49,320 nt of DNA from Mobilicoccus caccae (GTDB lineage: Bacteria > Actinomycetota > Actinomycetes > Actinomycetales > Dermatophilaceae), in the NCBI RefSeq assembly GCF_030161635.1, contig NZ_BSUO01000003.1:1-49320 (forward strand), read 5' to 3'. The notes below the pieces were generated by a model, which made no database searches, was not told the DNA's origin, and worked only from the letters and a program-made list of their open reading frames with translations. Both the position numbers and the translations under genes were made by a program. How positions within the stretch are numbered: position 1 is the first letter of the stretch; the number at the start of each line of letters is the position of its first letter. Below, one piece after another: positions 19,155-27,235 of this stretch.

Positions 19155-20012
19155 ATGCCCGACACCCTCACCCCCACTCTCGATCGCCACATCGATGGCA
19201 TCACGGTCCGCGACCTGCTGACCAACGGGTCGGGCTACGGCATGCAACCCGGTGGGTCGCCGTTGGCGGCGGCCTACCGCGACGCCGGCGTCGAGGCGGG
19301 GGCGGATCCGGTCGACTCGTGCGCCGACGACTGGCTGGTCGCGCTCGCCACACTGCCCCTGGCTCATCAACCGGGGGACGGGTTCCGGTACCACCACGGC
19401 TTCGGCATCCTCGGCGTGCTCCTGCAGCGGTTCGCCGGAATCCCGGTGGAGGAGTACCTGCGTCGAGTCGTGTTCGATCCACTCGGCATGCCGGACACCT
19501 CGCTGTTCGTCCCCGAGGATCAGGCCCACCGGCTCCCGGCCGCCTACCGCCACGGCGAGTCGGGCCTCGAGGAGGCCGAGCCGCTCGGCGGCGGGTTCTA
19601 CGTGGGCGAGCCTCCGTTCGACACGGCGCACGGAGAACTGGTCTCGACCGCCGCCGACTATCACCGGCTGTGCCGCATGCTCGCCGACGGCGGCAGGCAT
19701 GAGGGTGACCCCTTCCTCGACCCCGACCTGGTGCGCGAGATGACGCGGGATCAGGTGCCGGAGTCGGTCAAGACGCCGGACAGCTTCTTTCCCGGCTTCT
19801 GGGACGGCATCGGGTGGGGCTACGGCGGATCGGTCGCCACCGGTGGTGAGCACGAGGGGCGCTACGCCTGGTCGGGTGGCCAGGGGACCGACTTCTACAT
19901 CGACCCCGACGGCACGATCTCGGTGTTCCTCACGCAGGTCGAACTCGGAGACGCGATGTGGCCGGTGCTCGGTGAGGTGCAGGCGAACGCGGCGTCGCTG
20001 CTCGAGGGGTGA
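19155..20012 (+). CDS. Beta-lactamase-like serine hydrolase lacking its N-terminal catalytic part
   Basis: The 285-residue product matches the class C/serine-hydrolase family only from the segment that follows the catalytic helix: HIDGITVRDLLTNGSGYGM, then PLAHQPGDGFRYHHGFGILG (containing the Y-x-x-like second motif), FDPLGMPDTSLFVP and AWSGGQGTDFYIDP (the third, HxG-like, region). The S-x-x-K nucleophile motif, normally some 60 residues upstream, is absent, and family members are usually near 400 residues. AGGAG lies 6 nt before the ATG at 19155, so the short form can be translated. It seems the result of an internal deletion joining the start codon to the middle of the gene, or of misassembly. 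Probably inactive as a hydrolase. Confidence 0.65.
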   Translation: MPDTLTPTLDRHIDGITVRDLLTNGSGYGMQPGGSPLAAAYRDAGVEAGADPVDSCADDWLVALATLPLAHQPGDGFRYHHGFGILGVLLQRFAGIPVEEYLRRVVFDPLGMPDTSLFVPEDQAHRLPAAYRHGESGLEEAEPLGGGFYVGEPPFDTAHGELVSTAADYHRLCRMLADGGRHEGDPFLDPDLVREMTRDQVPESVKTPDSFFPGFWDGIGWGYGGSVATGGEHEGRYAWSGGQGTDFYIDPDGTISVFLTQVELGDAMWPVLGEVQANAASLLEG

Positions 20013-20021
20013 GGCGCGCGC

Positions 20022-20486
<465 letters not shown>

Positions 20487-20522
20487 TCAGGTCGTGGGGG
20501 TCGGCGTAGGTCGGCGGGTGGC

Positions 20523-21301
20523 TCAGCGAAGGAAGTCGAGCAGCGTCGGTCGCAGGTCGTCGGCGAACTCGTCGAAGAAGCCGTGACGGCCGCCGTGGTG
20601 GTGGATGAGTCGGGCGTCGAGGATGGCCGAGGCGATGATCTCTGCGTTCTCGGGGGCACCATCGGGTCGTCGGTGCCGTGCAGGACGAGGGTGGGTGCGG
20701 TGATGTCGGGCAGCGCCGTCCAGGCGTCGTGGCCGGTGCTGGCGCGCAGGTGGGCGAGGGAGGCGGCGGGCGTCATCGTCGGGTCGCCGAGCAGCAGGCT
20801 GTCGGAGGGCCGGCCCGGCCAGTCGTCGGTGTAGAAGAAGCGCAGCACCCGCTGGATGCGGTTCCCGTCCTCCGGGGAGGCGAGGATGCGGCGCACCTCA
20901 CGGCTGCGCTCGCGGGCCAACGGGCCGCCGGGGGAGGTGCACGCGAGGATCAACCGCTCCACCCGTGAGGCGTGCCGGGCGGCGAGGTGTTGCGCGACCC
21001 GGCCTCCCATCGACGTCCCGTAGACGCGGTAGCTCTCGAACCCGAATTCGGCCATGACGAGCGCGGCGTCCTCGGCGAAGGTCAGCGTCGTCCAGTCGCC
21101 GACGTCGGCGCAGGTGTTGCCCGTGCCGCGGTAGTCGATGGTGACGGTGCGGTAGGCCTGCTCGAAGCCGGTGCGGAGCTCCTCCCACCACCGCATCGAA
21201 TTGGCCTGACCCTGCAGCAGCAACAACGGGGGCGCGGTCTTCGGCCCGGCCTGGCGGACGGCCAGCAGGGCGCCGTCGGGGGCGCGGACGTAGTCGTTCA
21301 T
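20523..21301 (-). CDS. Alpha/beta hydrolase (frameshifted near the C-terminus)
   Basis: 259-residue (corrected) cytoplasmic hydrolase of the esterase/haloperoxidase group. The nucleophile elbow is YGTSMGGR, the oxyanion region LLLLQGQANSM, the acid HGTDDPMVPP, and the catalytic His lies in HHHGGRHGFFDEF. The last part is only readable after restoring one base in the plus-strand GGGGG run at 20652-20656; without it the frame runs into nonsense. Restoring it gives a natural end LLDFLR-stop at 20523. The ATG at 21301 has no strong ribosome site. The substrate is unknown. It sits between two operator sites of the sulfur regulon but has no operator copy of its own. Confidence 0.75.
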
Positions 21302-21543
21302 GCCGCAGGCATGCCGAGAGCGCCGTTCATGGCCACACCCTGTCACGACGCGGGCCGATCGCCCGCGCGTCGGGCCCTCAGCGAGTCAGGCGAACGCGCG
21401 CATCACGATTCGGAAGAACGAAGCGCGAGACGCCGGCACGCGGGACGTGAAGCGCGAGACGCGACGCCGCGAGGCGCGGAACGGCGCCCCCACTCCCACC
21501 TCCGGTTCGAGGTGGTCGGCGGCGAGATGTGGGGCGGGTGCGG

Positions 21544-21714
21544 CTATCGACCCAGGAGCCTGCTGAGGAAGCCGGACTTCTGGCCCGCCGCCGCTCGCGG
21601 GTGGCCCTCGCACCACTGGTCGGCGGGGACGTTCTGGCGGACCGAGTCGATGTGCAGGCCACATCCGGCCCAGGTCGTCCGGCCACAGACCGTGCAAGGC
21701 ACTGCTCGGCACAT
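21544..21714 (-). CDS. Small Cys-rich conserved protein (CxxC...TTWAGCG)
   Basis: A 56-residue protein starting at the ATG at 21712-21714, with AAGGAG 8 nt upstream. The core CTVCGRTTWAGCGLHID, followed by VPADQWCEGH, gives Cys/His spacing typical of a small metal-binding protein, and I recognise the KTCGKTTWAGCG-like core as widespread in actinobacteria without a known function. It is transcribed divergently from the CoA-disulfide reductase-rhodanese gene, and the shared 21715-21785 region contains the CstR-like operator, so it should respond to the same signal. The 242-nt stretch before it (21302-21543) is GC-rich with two copies of GAAGCGCGAGACG and no gene. Confidence 0.7.
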   Translation of the reverse strand: MCRAVPCTVCGRTTWAGCGLHIDSVRQNVPADQWCEGHPRAAAGQKSGFLSRLLGR

Positions 21715-21748
21715 GGTGAAGCTCCTTCTGATGACGGGGGTCGACAAC

Positions 21749-21784
21749 TTGACGACCATATACCCCCAGGGGTATGTATGTCCA
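21749..21784. promoter_or_regulatory. Divergent promoters with CstR-like operator (site 2) in both spacers
   Basis: Plus strand: TTGACG (21749-21754), 18-nt spacer, TATGTA (21773-21778). Minus strand: TGGACA (reverse complement of 21779-21784), 18-nt spacer, TATGGT (reverse complement of 21755-21760). The operator TACCCCCAGGGGTA at 21761-21774 lies in the spacer of both, so one bound repressor would block both directions. The plus-strand transcript would start about at the ATG 21786, suggesting a leaderless message. Confidence 0.6.
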
Positions 21785-21785
21785 C

Positions 21786-23411
21786 ATGAACATCGTGATC
21801 GTCGGTGGCGTCGCCGCCGGAATGTCGACCGCAGCCAGACTCCGCCGGTTGGATGAGACCGCCACCATCACCGTGGTCGAGAAGAGCGGCAACGTCTCGT
21901 TCGCCAACTGCGGTCTTCCCTACCACGTGGGCGGGGTCATCGAGGAGCGCTCGGCTCTCCTGCTGCAGACCCCCGACTCCCTGCGGGCGCGGTTCGACAT
22001 CGACGTCCGCGTGCGCACCGAGGCCGTCGCCATCGCCCGCGACGCCCGAACCGTCCGGGTGCGCGATCTCGACTCGGGGCGGGAGGAGGACCTTCCGTAC
22101 GACTCGCTCGTGCTCACTCCCGGCGCCGCGCCCGTGAGGCCGCCGATCCCCGGCATCGAGCGCGCTCTCGTGCTGCGCAACGTCGAGGACACCGACGCGC
22201 TGGTCGCCGCCGTCGACGGCGCGAGGTCCGCCGTCGTCATCGGTGGGGGATTCATCGGCGTCGAGATGACCGAGAACCTCCTGCACCGTGGCCTCGCGGT
22301 CACGGTGGTCGAGGCGATGCCGCAACTCATGGCGCCCATGGACCCCGAGATGATCGCCGGTGTCCACGACGCCCTGCGTGAGGCGGGGGTGGATCTGCGT
22401 CTGTCCTCCAGCGTCACCGCCATCGGTGAGGATCACGTCGAACTCGCCACGGGAGAACGGATTCCGGCAGACCTCGTCGTCGCGGCCGTCGGCGTCCGGC
22501 CGGAGTCGGCGCTCGCCGTGGACGCGGGTCTGGAGGTGGCGCCCCGCGGCGGCATCGTCGTCGACGAGCACTACCGCACCAGCGATCCGCACATCTACGC
22601 GGCCGGCGACGCCGTCGTCAAGAGGGACGCGCTCGACGGCGAGGGGGTCCTCGTCCCGCTGGCGAACACCGCGAACCTGCAGGGGCGTCGCATCGCCGAC
22701 ACCATCGCCGGACGCGCGGTCGAGGATCGCCCGGTGCTCGGAACGGCGATCGTCGGGGTGCTCGGCCACCAGGTCGCGGCAGTGGGTTGGAACGAGAAGC
22801 GCCTCGTCGCGGCAGGCCGCGCCCACCGCTTCATCCACACCCACGCGGCCTCGCACGCCGGCTACTACCCTGGCGCGGAGTCGATCTCGCTCAAGCTCCT
22901 CATCGACCCCCAGACCGACGCCATCCTCGGCGCCCAGGCCGTGGGGCGCGACGGCGCCGACAAGCGCATCGACGTCATCGCCACCGCCATGCGAGCCGGA
23001 TTGCGGGCGAGCGACCTCGCCGAGCTCGAACTGGCCTACGCCCCGCAGTTCGGCTCCGCCAAGGACCCCGTGAACATGCTCGGGTTCGTCGCCGAGAACC
23101 GTGCCACCGGTCTGGAGGACAGCATCCAGTGGCACGAGGTCGCCGACGCGCAGGCCGCGGGCGAGACGGTGATCGATGTGCGCACGCCGGCGGAGTTCGC
23201 GGCCGGGGCCATCCCGGGGGCGGTCAACATCCCCGTCGACGAGCTGCGAGTTCGGGCCGATGAGGTACCCGCCGGTGACCTCGTCGTGCACTGCGCGGTC
23301 GGCATCCGTGGCCATGTCGCCGGCCGCATCTTGACTGCCTCCGGTCGTCGCGTCCGCAACCTCGACGGCGGGTATCGCACCTGGTCGGCAGGCATGTCGA
23401 CCCGCGGCTGA
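21786..23411 (+). CDS. CoA-disulfide reductase / NADH persulfide reductase with C-terminal rhodanese
   Basis: 541 residues. Residues 1-450 are a FAD/NAD(P)H pyridine-nucleotide-disulfide oxidoreductase of the CoADR class: IVIVGGVAAGMSTAARLRR (FAD), the single redox Cys in SFANCGLPYHVGG (Cys42), VVIGGGFIGVEM (NAD) and IYAAGDAV. Residues 460-541 are a rhodanese with ETVIDVRTPAEFAAG and active Cys503 in VVHCAVGIRGH. Such fusions reduce CoA-persulfide or polysulfide using NAD(P)H. The operator in its promoter ties it to the CstR-like repressor. An ATG at 21774 overlaps the operator; I prefer 21786 because it fits a leaderless start and begins at the conserved strand. The gene is intact. Confidence 0.9.
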   Translation: MNIVIVGGVAAGMSTAARLRRLDETATITVVEKSGNVSFANCGLPYHVGGVIEERSALLLQTPDSLRARFDIDVRVRTEAVAIARDARTVRVRDLDSGREEDLPYDSLVLTPGAAPVRPPIPGIERALVLRNVEDTDALVAAVDGARSAVVIGGGFIGVEMTENLLHRGLAVTVVEAMPQLMAPMDPEMIAGVHDALREAGVDLRLSSSVTAIGEDHVELATGERIPADLVVAAVGVRPESALAVDAGLEVAPRGGIVVDEHYRTSDPHIYAAGDAVVKRDALDGEGVLVPLANTANLQGRRIADTIAGRAVEDRPVLGTAIVGVLGHQVAAVGWNEKRLVAAGRAHRFIHTHAASHAGYYPGAESISLKLLIDPQTDAILGAQAVGRDGADKRIDVIATAMRAGLRASDLAELELAYAPQFGSAKDPVNMLGFVAENRATGLEDSIQWHEVADAQAAGETVIDVRTPAEFAAGAIPGAVNIPVDELRVRADEVPAGDLVVHCAVGIRGHVAGRILTASGRRVRNLDGGYRTWSAGMSTRG

Positions 23412-23545
23412 GTCGTCGAGCCCTCCGTCCATGAGGGGAGAGGTCCGCGTGCGTCCTCGCCGGCGCGGGCGACCGCGTCTCGATCCGCCACCGCGCGCGT
23501 CCGGAGGGGAGGTGGCAGGCTCACCCATGTCGACAGGGGTGAGCC

Positions 23546-24211
23546 ATGGTGGACTCCGGGCGGCTCGCGGAGTTCTGGGACTCCGAGGCCGCGACGTACG
23601 ACCGCAAGACGTCGCTCCTCGAGCGTCGCCTCTTCGCGCCGCATCGCGCCTGGGTGGGTGAGCGGGCTCGTGGGCATGTCGTCGACGTCGCCTGCGGGAC
23701 GGGCGCGAATCTCGACCACTTCCCGCCCGGGACGCGGGTGACCGGTGTCGACTTCAGTCCCGCGATGCTCACCGAGTTCGCCTCCCGCGCATCGGCGTTG
23801 CGCATCCCCGCGGAGACGAGGCAAGCCGACGCCGGCCGACTGCCGCTGGACGACGCCTCGGCCGACACGGTGCTCTGCACGCTCGGTCTGTGCTCGATCG
23901 ACGGCGTCGAGGGCGCGCTGTCGGAGATGGTGCGCGTCCTGCGTCCGGGCGGTGCGCTGCTGCTGCTCGACCACGTCGTCTCGACGTCCGTCCTGGTCCG
24001 GGCAGGTCAGCGGATGCTGGAGACGGTCACGGTGAGCCGGTTCAACGAGCACTTCACCCGCCGCCCCCTCGACGTGGTCACCGCCCTCGCCGCCGAGGAC
24101 GTGCTGGACGTCGTGGAGACCAGGCGGCGCCTCGCCGGCACCCTCGAGAGCGTCCACGCCACTCGTGCCGAGACCGAAGTCCTGCGCCGCGAGATGAGGG
24201 GAAGGCGATGA
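23546..24211 (+). CDS. Class I SAM-dependent methyltransferase (UbiE/PmtA-like)
   Basis: 221-residue cytoplasmic methyltransferase. Motif I is VVDVACGTGANLDHFPPG (residues 46-63), motif II VTGVDFSPAML, a DTVLCTLGLCSI motif IV-like strand, and VLRPGGALLLLDHV is motif post-III. The lack of substrate-specific features leaves quinone, phospholipid or small-molecule methylation possible; phosphatidylethanolamine-type enzymes share the RFNEHFTRRPL-like C-terminal basic region, but this is weak. The ATG at 23546 follows AGGGGTGAG closely. The stop overlaps an ATG (24208) of a short frame that I do not accept as a gene. Confidence 0.8.
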   Translation: MVDSGRLAEFWDSEAATYDRKTSLLERRLFAPHRAWVGERARGHVVDVACGTGANLDHFPPGTRVTGVDFSPAMLTEFASRASALRIPAETRQADAGRLPLDDASADTVLCTLGLCSIDGVEGALSEMVRVLRPGGALLLLDHVVSTSVLVRAGQRMLETVTVSRFNEHFTRRPLDVVTALAAEDVLDVVETRRRLAGTLESVHATRAETEVLRREMRGRR

Positions 24212-24327
24212 CTGTGACGCACGACGACTCCACTGGACTGGACCGGCTCGCCTGGCACGAACACCGTGAGCGCACGAACACCTCTGAGCGACGACGCCGG
24301 CGGCATGACAGTGCGGGTCTGCGGGTC

Positions 24328-24603
24328 TCAGTGACGTCCGTAGGCATCGCGGCGGTGTTCGATGCGGAGGACGACGACCTCGCGGTCCTGTTCGTTGATC
24401 CGGTACAGAATCCGATAGGTGCCGCGCCGCGCAGAGTGGATATCCGCGAGTTCGCCTCTGAGAGGTTTTCCGACTCGTCGTGGGTTGTCGATCAGTGCTC
24501 CGGTGAGGAGCTCGACCACTGCTGCGGCCACGGCCTCTGGCAGACCATTCTGGATGGCTCGCGATGCCGGTGGGGTGAGGACCAGCTCGAAGGGCTCCGT
24601 CAC
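24328..24603 (-). CDS. RelE/ParE-family toxin
   Basis: 91-residue ribosome-dependent mRNA interferase-type toxin. It shows the RelE fold signatures: FELVLTPPASRAIQNGLP at the start, PRRVGKPLRGELADIHSARRGTYRILYRI in the central strands (basic RRGTYRILYR), and a C-terminal EVVVLRIEHRRDAYGRH with conserved His/Arg/Tyr. The ATG overlaps the antitoxin stop by 4 nt (ATGA), as expected for a translationally coupled antitoxin-toxin pair with the antitoxin first. The gene is intact, so the module should be functional. RelE rather than ParE is suggested by the Arg-rich end. Confidence 0.9.
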   Translation of the reverse strand: MTEPFELVLTPPASRAIQNGLPEAVAAAVVELLTGALIDNPRRVGKPLRGELADIHSARRGTYRILYRINEQDREVVVLRIEHRRDAYGRH

Positions 24604-24866
24604 GGGAGGAGAGCGCGGACCGCGTCGGCTCCCCGGATGACGTTGCCTTCCTGGTAAGCCACGTCGGCCTCGCGGATGTCGGCCAGCGCGGCGGGATCGC
24701 TGAGCACCGCCAAGGTCTCTTCGAGCTCGGCGAGGTCCTCGGGGCTGAGGATGACGGCGGCTGCCTTGCCGTTGCGGGTCACGGTCACTCGCTCGTGCTG
24801 GTGCTGCACTCGGTCGACCACGTCGCTGAAGTGATCGCGGACCTCACGCAAGGACTCGATGCTCAT
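24600..24866 (-). CDS. Phd/YefM-family antitoxin
   Basis: 88-residue antitoxin and autorepressor. The N-terminal DNA-binding domain reads MSIESLREVRDHFSDVVDRV with VTVTRNGKAAAVILSPEDLAELEETL, the characteristic Phd/YefM fold. The C-terminal toxin-neutralising tail is acidic and flexible (ALADIREADVAYQEGN). The ATG at 24864-24866 has a 12-nt palindrome, CCACAATTGTGG, 3 nt upstream, which is a natural place for an autoregulatory operator. The open frame extends far upstream in the same phase, but that is accidental: the operator and an MSIESL start mark the true beginning. Confidence 0.9.
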   Translation of the reverse strand: MSIESLREVRDHFSDVVDRVQHQHERVTVTRNGKAAAVILSPEDLAELEETLAVLSDPAALADIREADVAYQEGNVIRGADAVRALLP

Positions 24867-24868
24867 GA

Positions 24869-24880
24869 CCACAATTGTGG
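24869..24880. promoter_or_regulatory. Probable autoregulatory operator of the toxin-antitoxin pair
   Basis: Perfect palindrome CCACAATTGTGG ending 3 nt before the antitoxin start. It is AT-rich at the centre in a GC-rich genome; Phd/YefM-type antitoxins commonly bind such short dyads over their own promoter. The position would also suit a leaderless or very short leader. Confidence 0.55.
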
Positions 24881-24954
24881 CGCTTGGCAGTGCGGGGGTC
24901 AATCCTGGTCGCGAGCACCCAGCACGGCAGATGAGTGCGTTGCGATCGGCCCCG

Positions 24955-25160
24955 TCAGGGGAGGAGGTCGAGTACTGCCTACGCGCAGGCATGGCGTGGA
25001 TGACCAGCTCATTGCCGCTCACGAAGACGAGGACGATCGTCTCGATGAGGCGGGTGTGGGTGTCGAACCCGAGTCTCATGCCGCACCCCATGCTTGAGGG
25101 CGTCATGTAGGCCGCGAGAATGTCGTTGGGCTGCCGGTCGGGGGTTCTTGCGGGCGCGGT
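24955..25160 (-). pseudogene. Possible remnant of a second small toxin-like gene
   Basis: Within the 368-nt gap between tctA and the antitoxin, one minus-strand frame gives NDILAAYMTPSS, RLGFDTHTRLIETIVLVF and GNELVIHAMPARRQY. I recall this D-I-x-x-A-Y ... LGxDxxxRLLE ... ELVIHAMxARxxY layout from small BrnT-like or similar toxin proteins of about 80-90 residues. There is no start codon with a ribosome site, the piece between the first two motifs is too short, and no stop follows before the antitoxin, so it reads as a decayed copy. Weak evidence; it could be chance. Confidence 0.35.
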
Positions 25161-25234
25161 GGTAGCGCGCCGTGGTTCGCGGGCCGGCGTGGCCGGCTGC
25201 GGGCTGGACGTCTCTGAGGTCGACGCCTGCGCGT

Positions 25235-26656
25235 TCAGATGTCCTGGCTGGTGCGTTGCCGCACGCGGGCGCGCAGGGTGAACAGGACGACGATGAGCAG
25301 GACGCCGTAGAGCAGCCAGGTGATGGGGCTCGCGACGAGTACCCCGTAGTCGCCCGCCGACGACAACAACGCGTCGCGAAGCGAGGTCTCCGCGAGCGGC
25401 CCGAGGACCATGCCGATCATCAGCGGCGCGAGCGGCATGTCGTGGCGGCGCATCGCGAAACCGATGAGGGCGATGAACAGCAACATGAGCAGGTCGAACG
25501 TCGAGTTCGACAGCGCGTACACGCCGAGGCCGCAGAACACCGCGATGCCGCCGTAGAGGTACGGGGCGGGGATGAGCAGCAGCTTGGCCCACAACTGCGC
25601 GAACGGCAGGTTGATGATCAACAGCACGATCATCGCGACGAAGAAGCTCGCCAGCAGCGACCACACGAGGTCGGGTGCACGGTCGAACAGCAGCGGCCCG
25701 GGCTGGAGTCCGTACTGCCGGAACGCGGCGAGCATGATCGCCGCCGTCGCCGACACGGGCAGGCCCAGGGCGAGCAGGGCGCCCATCGCGGTGCCGGTCG
25801 TGGCGTTGCCGGCGGCCTCCGGGGCGGCCAGGCCACGGATGGCGCCGCGGCCGAACCGGGGCTCCTTGCGCCGACGGTCGAGACGCCGCTCGAGGGAGTA
25901 GGCCATGAACGTCGGCACCTCCGACCCGCCGACGGGGATGACGCCGAACGGCAGACCGATCGCCGTCCCGCGGGCCCACGCGGGTGCGGCCTCCTTGAAC
26001 TCGGCCGGGGACAGCCACGGCCGGCCCGTCGTCTTCATGGCCCGCACGGTGGGGTCGCGTCGGATGCGGGAGGCGACGTAGAAGACCTCCCCCAACGCGA
26101 GGATCGCGACCGTCACCGTGACGAGCGAGATCCCGTCGAACAGTTCCTGCACGCCGAGGGTGGCCCGCTCGACACCCGTGGTCGGGTCGATGCCGATGGT
26201 GGCGATGCCGAGCCCGAGATGGCGGGGCCGAGGAGACGCGGCCGCCCACTCCGCGAGCTGGGGGGCGAGGAACACCACGACCACCGACGCCGTCATACCG
26301 CCGATGAACGCGCCGATCGCCGCCGTGGCCAGGGCCTGGGTGGCTCTGCCGTCCTTGGCCATGCGATGGCCCTCGAAGGTCGACGCGATCGCCGAGGCCT
26401 GGCCGGGGGTGTTCATGAGGATGGCCATGGTGGAGTCGCCGAAGAGGCCACCGAAGTAGACGCCGGCGAACATGATGAACGCCGCCGTGGGGTCGAGCGC
26501 GAACGTCATCGGCAGCAGCAGCGCCACGGCCATCGACGACCCGAGTCCGGGCATGACACCCACCGCCGTGCCCAGGAGGCACCCGAGCACGACCCACATG
26601 AGGTTCATGGGGGTCAGCGCGCCGGCGAATCCCTGCATCAACAGATCGATCGACAC
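25235..26656 (-). CDS. tctA: Tripartite tricarboxylate transporter, large membrane subunit
   Basis: 473-residue TctA-type permease subunit taking up citrate or other (di/tri)carboxylates with TctB and the binding protein TctC. It has family motifs GVMPGLGSSMAVALLLPMTF, GVYFGGLFGDSTMAILMNTPG, RGTAIGLPFGVIPVGGSEVPTF and GNATTGTAMGALLALGLP, with about 10-12 membrane helices. Near residues 138-146 (WAAASPRPRHLGLGIATIG) about 25-35 residues of the usual sequence between two helices seem to be missing, although the frame is kept. The GTG at 26656 begins just after the tctB stop (26658). The order tctC-tctB-tctA is the standard operon. Confidence 0.85.
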   Translation of the reverse strand: MSIDLLMQGFAGALTPMNLMWVVLGCLLGTAVGVMPGLGSSMAVALLLPMTFALDPTAAFIMFAGVYFGGLFGDSTMAILMNTPGQASAIASTFEGHRMAKDGRATQALATAAIGAFIGGMTASVVVVFLAPQLAEWAAASPRPRHLGLGIATIGIDPTTGVERATLGVQELFDGISLVTVTVAILALGEVFYVASRIRRDPTVRAMKTTGRPWLSPAEFKEAAPAWARGTAIGLPFGVIPVGGSEVPTFMAYSLERRLDRRRKEPRFGRGAIRGLAAPEAAGNATTGTAMGALLALGLPVSATAAIMLAAFRQYGLQPGPLLFDRAPDLVWSLLASFFVAMIVLLIINLPFAQLWAKLLLIPAPYLYGGIAVFCGLGVYALSNSTFDLLMLLFIALIGFAMRRHDMPLAPLMIGMVLGPLAETSLRDALLSSAGDYGVLVASPITWLLYGVLLIVVLFTLRARVRQRTSQDI

Positions 26657-26657
26657 C

Positions 26658-27235
26658 TCAGATCACCCCCAGCACGCCGGAGGGGAGGCGCAGACCCAGG
26701 CCGACCGAGAACGTCAGGTAGATGACGGAGGACAGCAGCAGCGCCGCCGAGATGTCGAACAGCGGCCGCCGCGACCCGATCCCGCGGGCCACGAACCAGA
26801 ACAGGAGCGCGGCGGCGAGGATCCAGCCGAGCAGTTCGAGGGTGGCGGCGAACAGCGCGAATCCACCGATGCACCACGCCACGGCCGACCAGTCGGAGAA
26901 CGTGCGGTACCGCCCGCGGTCGTCCGTGACGTGCTCGGGGAGCGCACGTACTGCAGCACGAGCAGCAGCGAGAAGACGTAGCCGAGGACCACGAGGATCG
27001 TCGGGAAGAAGCGGGGACCGGGAAAGTCGGTGCCCTCGGGGACGTCCGTCGTCAGCACGCCGAAGAGGAGATAGCTGCTGAAGGCGGCGAGGATCAGCGG
27101 CAGCACCAGCCCGGAACGGCCACCCCAGAACGACCCGCCGCGCGGCTCACCGGCAGCGTCGGCATCCTCGTCGACGACGTCGACGCGGGACACCTCCGTG
27201 CCGTTCGGCTCCCGCCCGGGATCGGTCGCGTTCAC
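26658..27235 (-). CDS. tctB: Tripartite tricarboxylate transporter, small membrane subunit (frameshifted)
   Basis: 192 residues (corrected) with four membrane helices. The first frame starts at GTG 27235 (overlapping the tctC stop as GTGA) and gives LVLPLILAAFSSYLLFGVL and FPTILVVLGYVFSLLLVLQYV. The second frame gives WCIGGFALFAATLELLGWIL, AALLFWFVARGIGSRR and ALLLSSVIYLTFSVGLGLRLP. They are joined by restoring one base in the plus-strand GGGG run at 26937-26940, which yields VRSPEHVTDDRGRYRTFSDW. This subunit of the uptake system has no separate known activity. TctB is poorly conserved, so the call rests on topology plus operon position. Confidence 0.8.

Noticed and set aside
24208..24657. 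An ATG frame overlapping the methyltransferase stop (MTVTHDDSTGLDRLAW...)
   Set aside because: It runs through the opposite-strand RelE gene, has no recognisable domain and becomes low-complexity after 40 residues.
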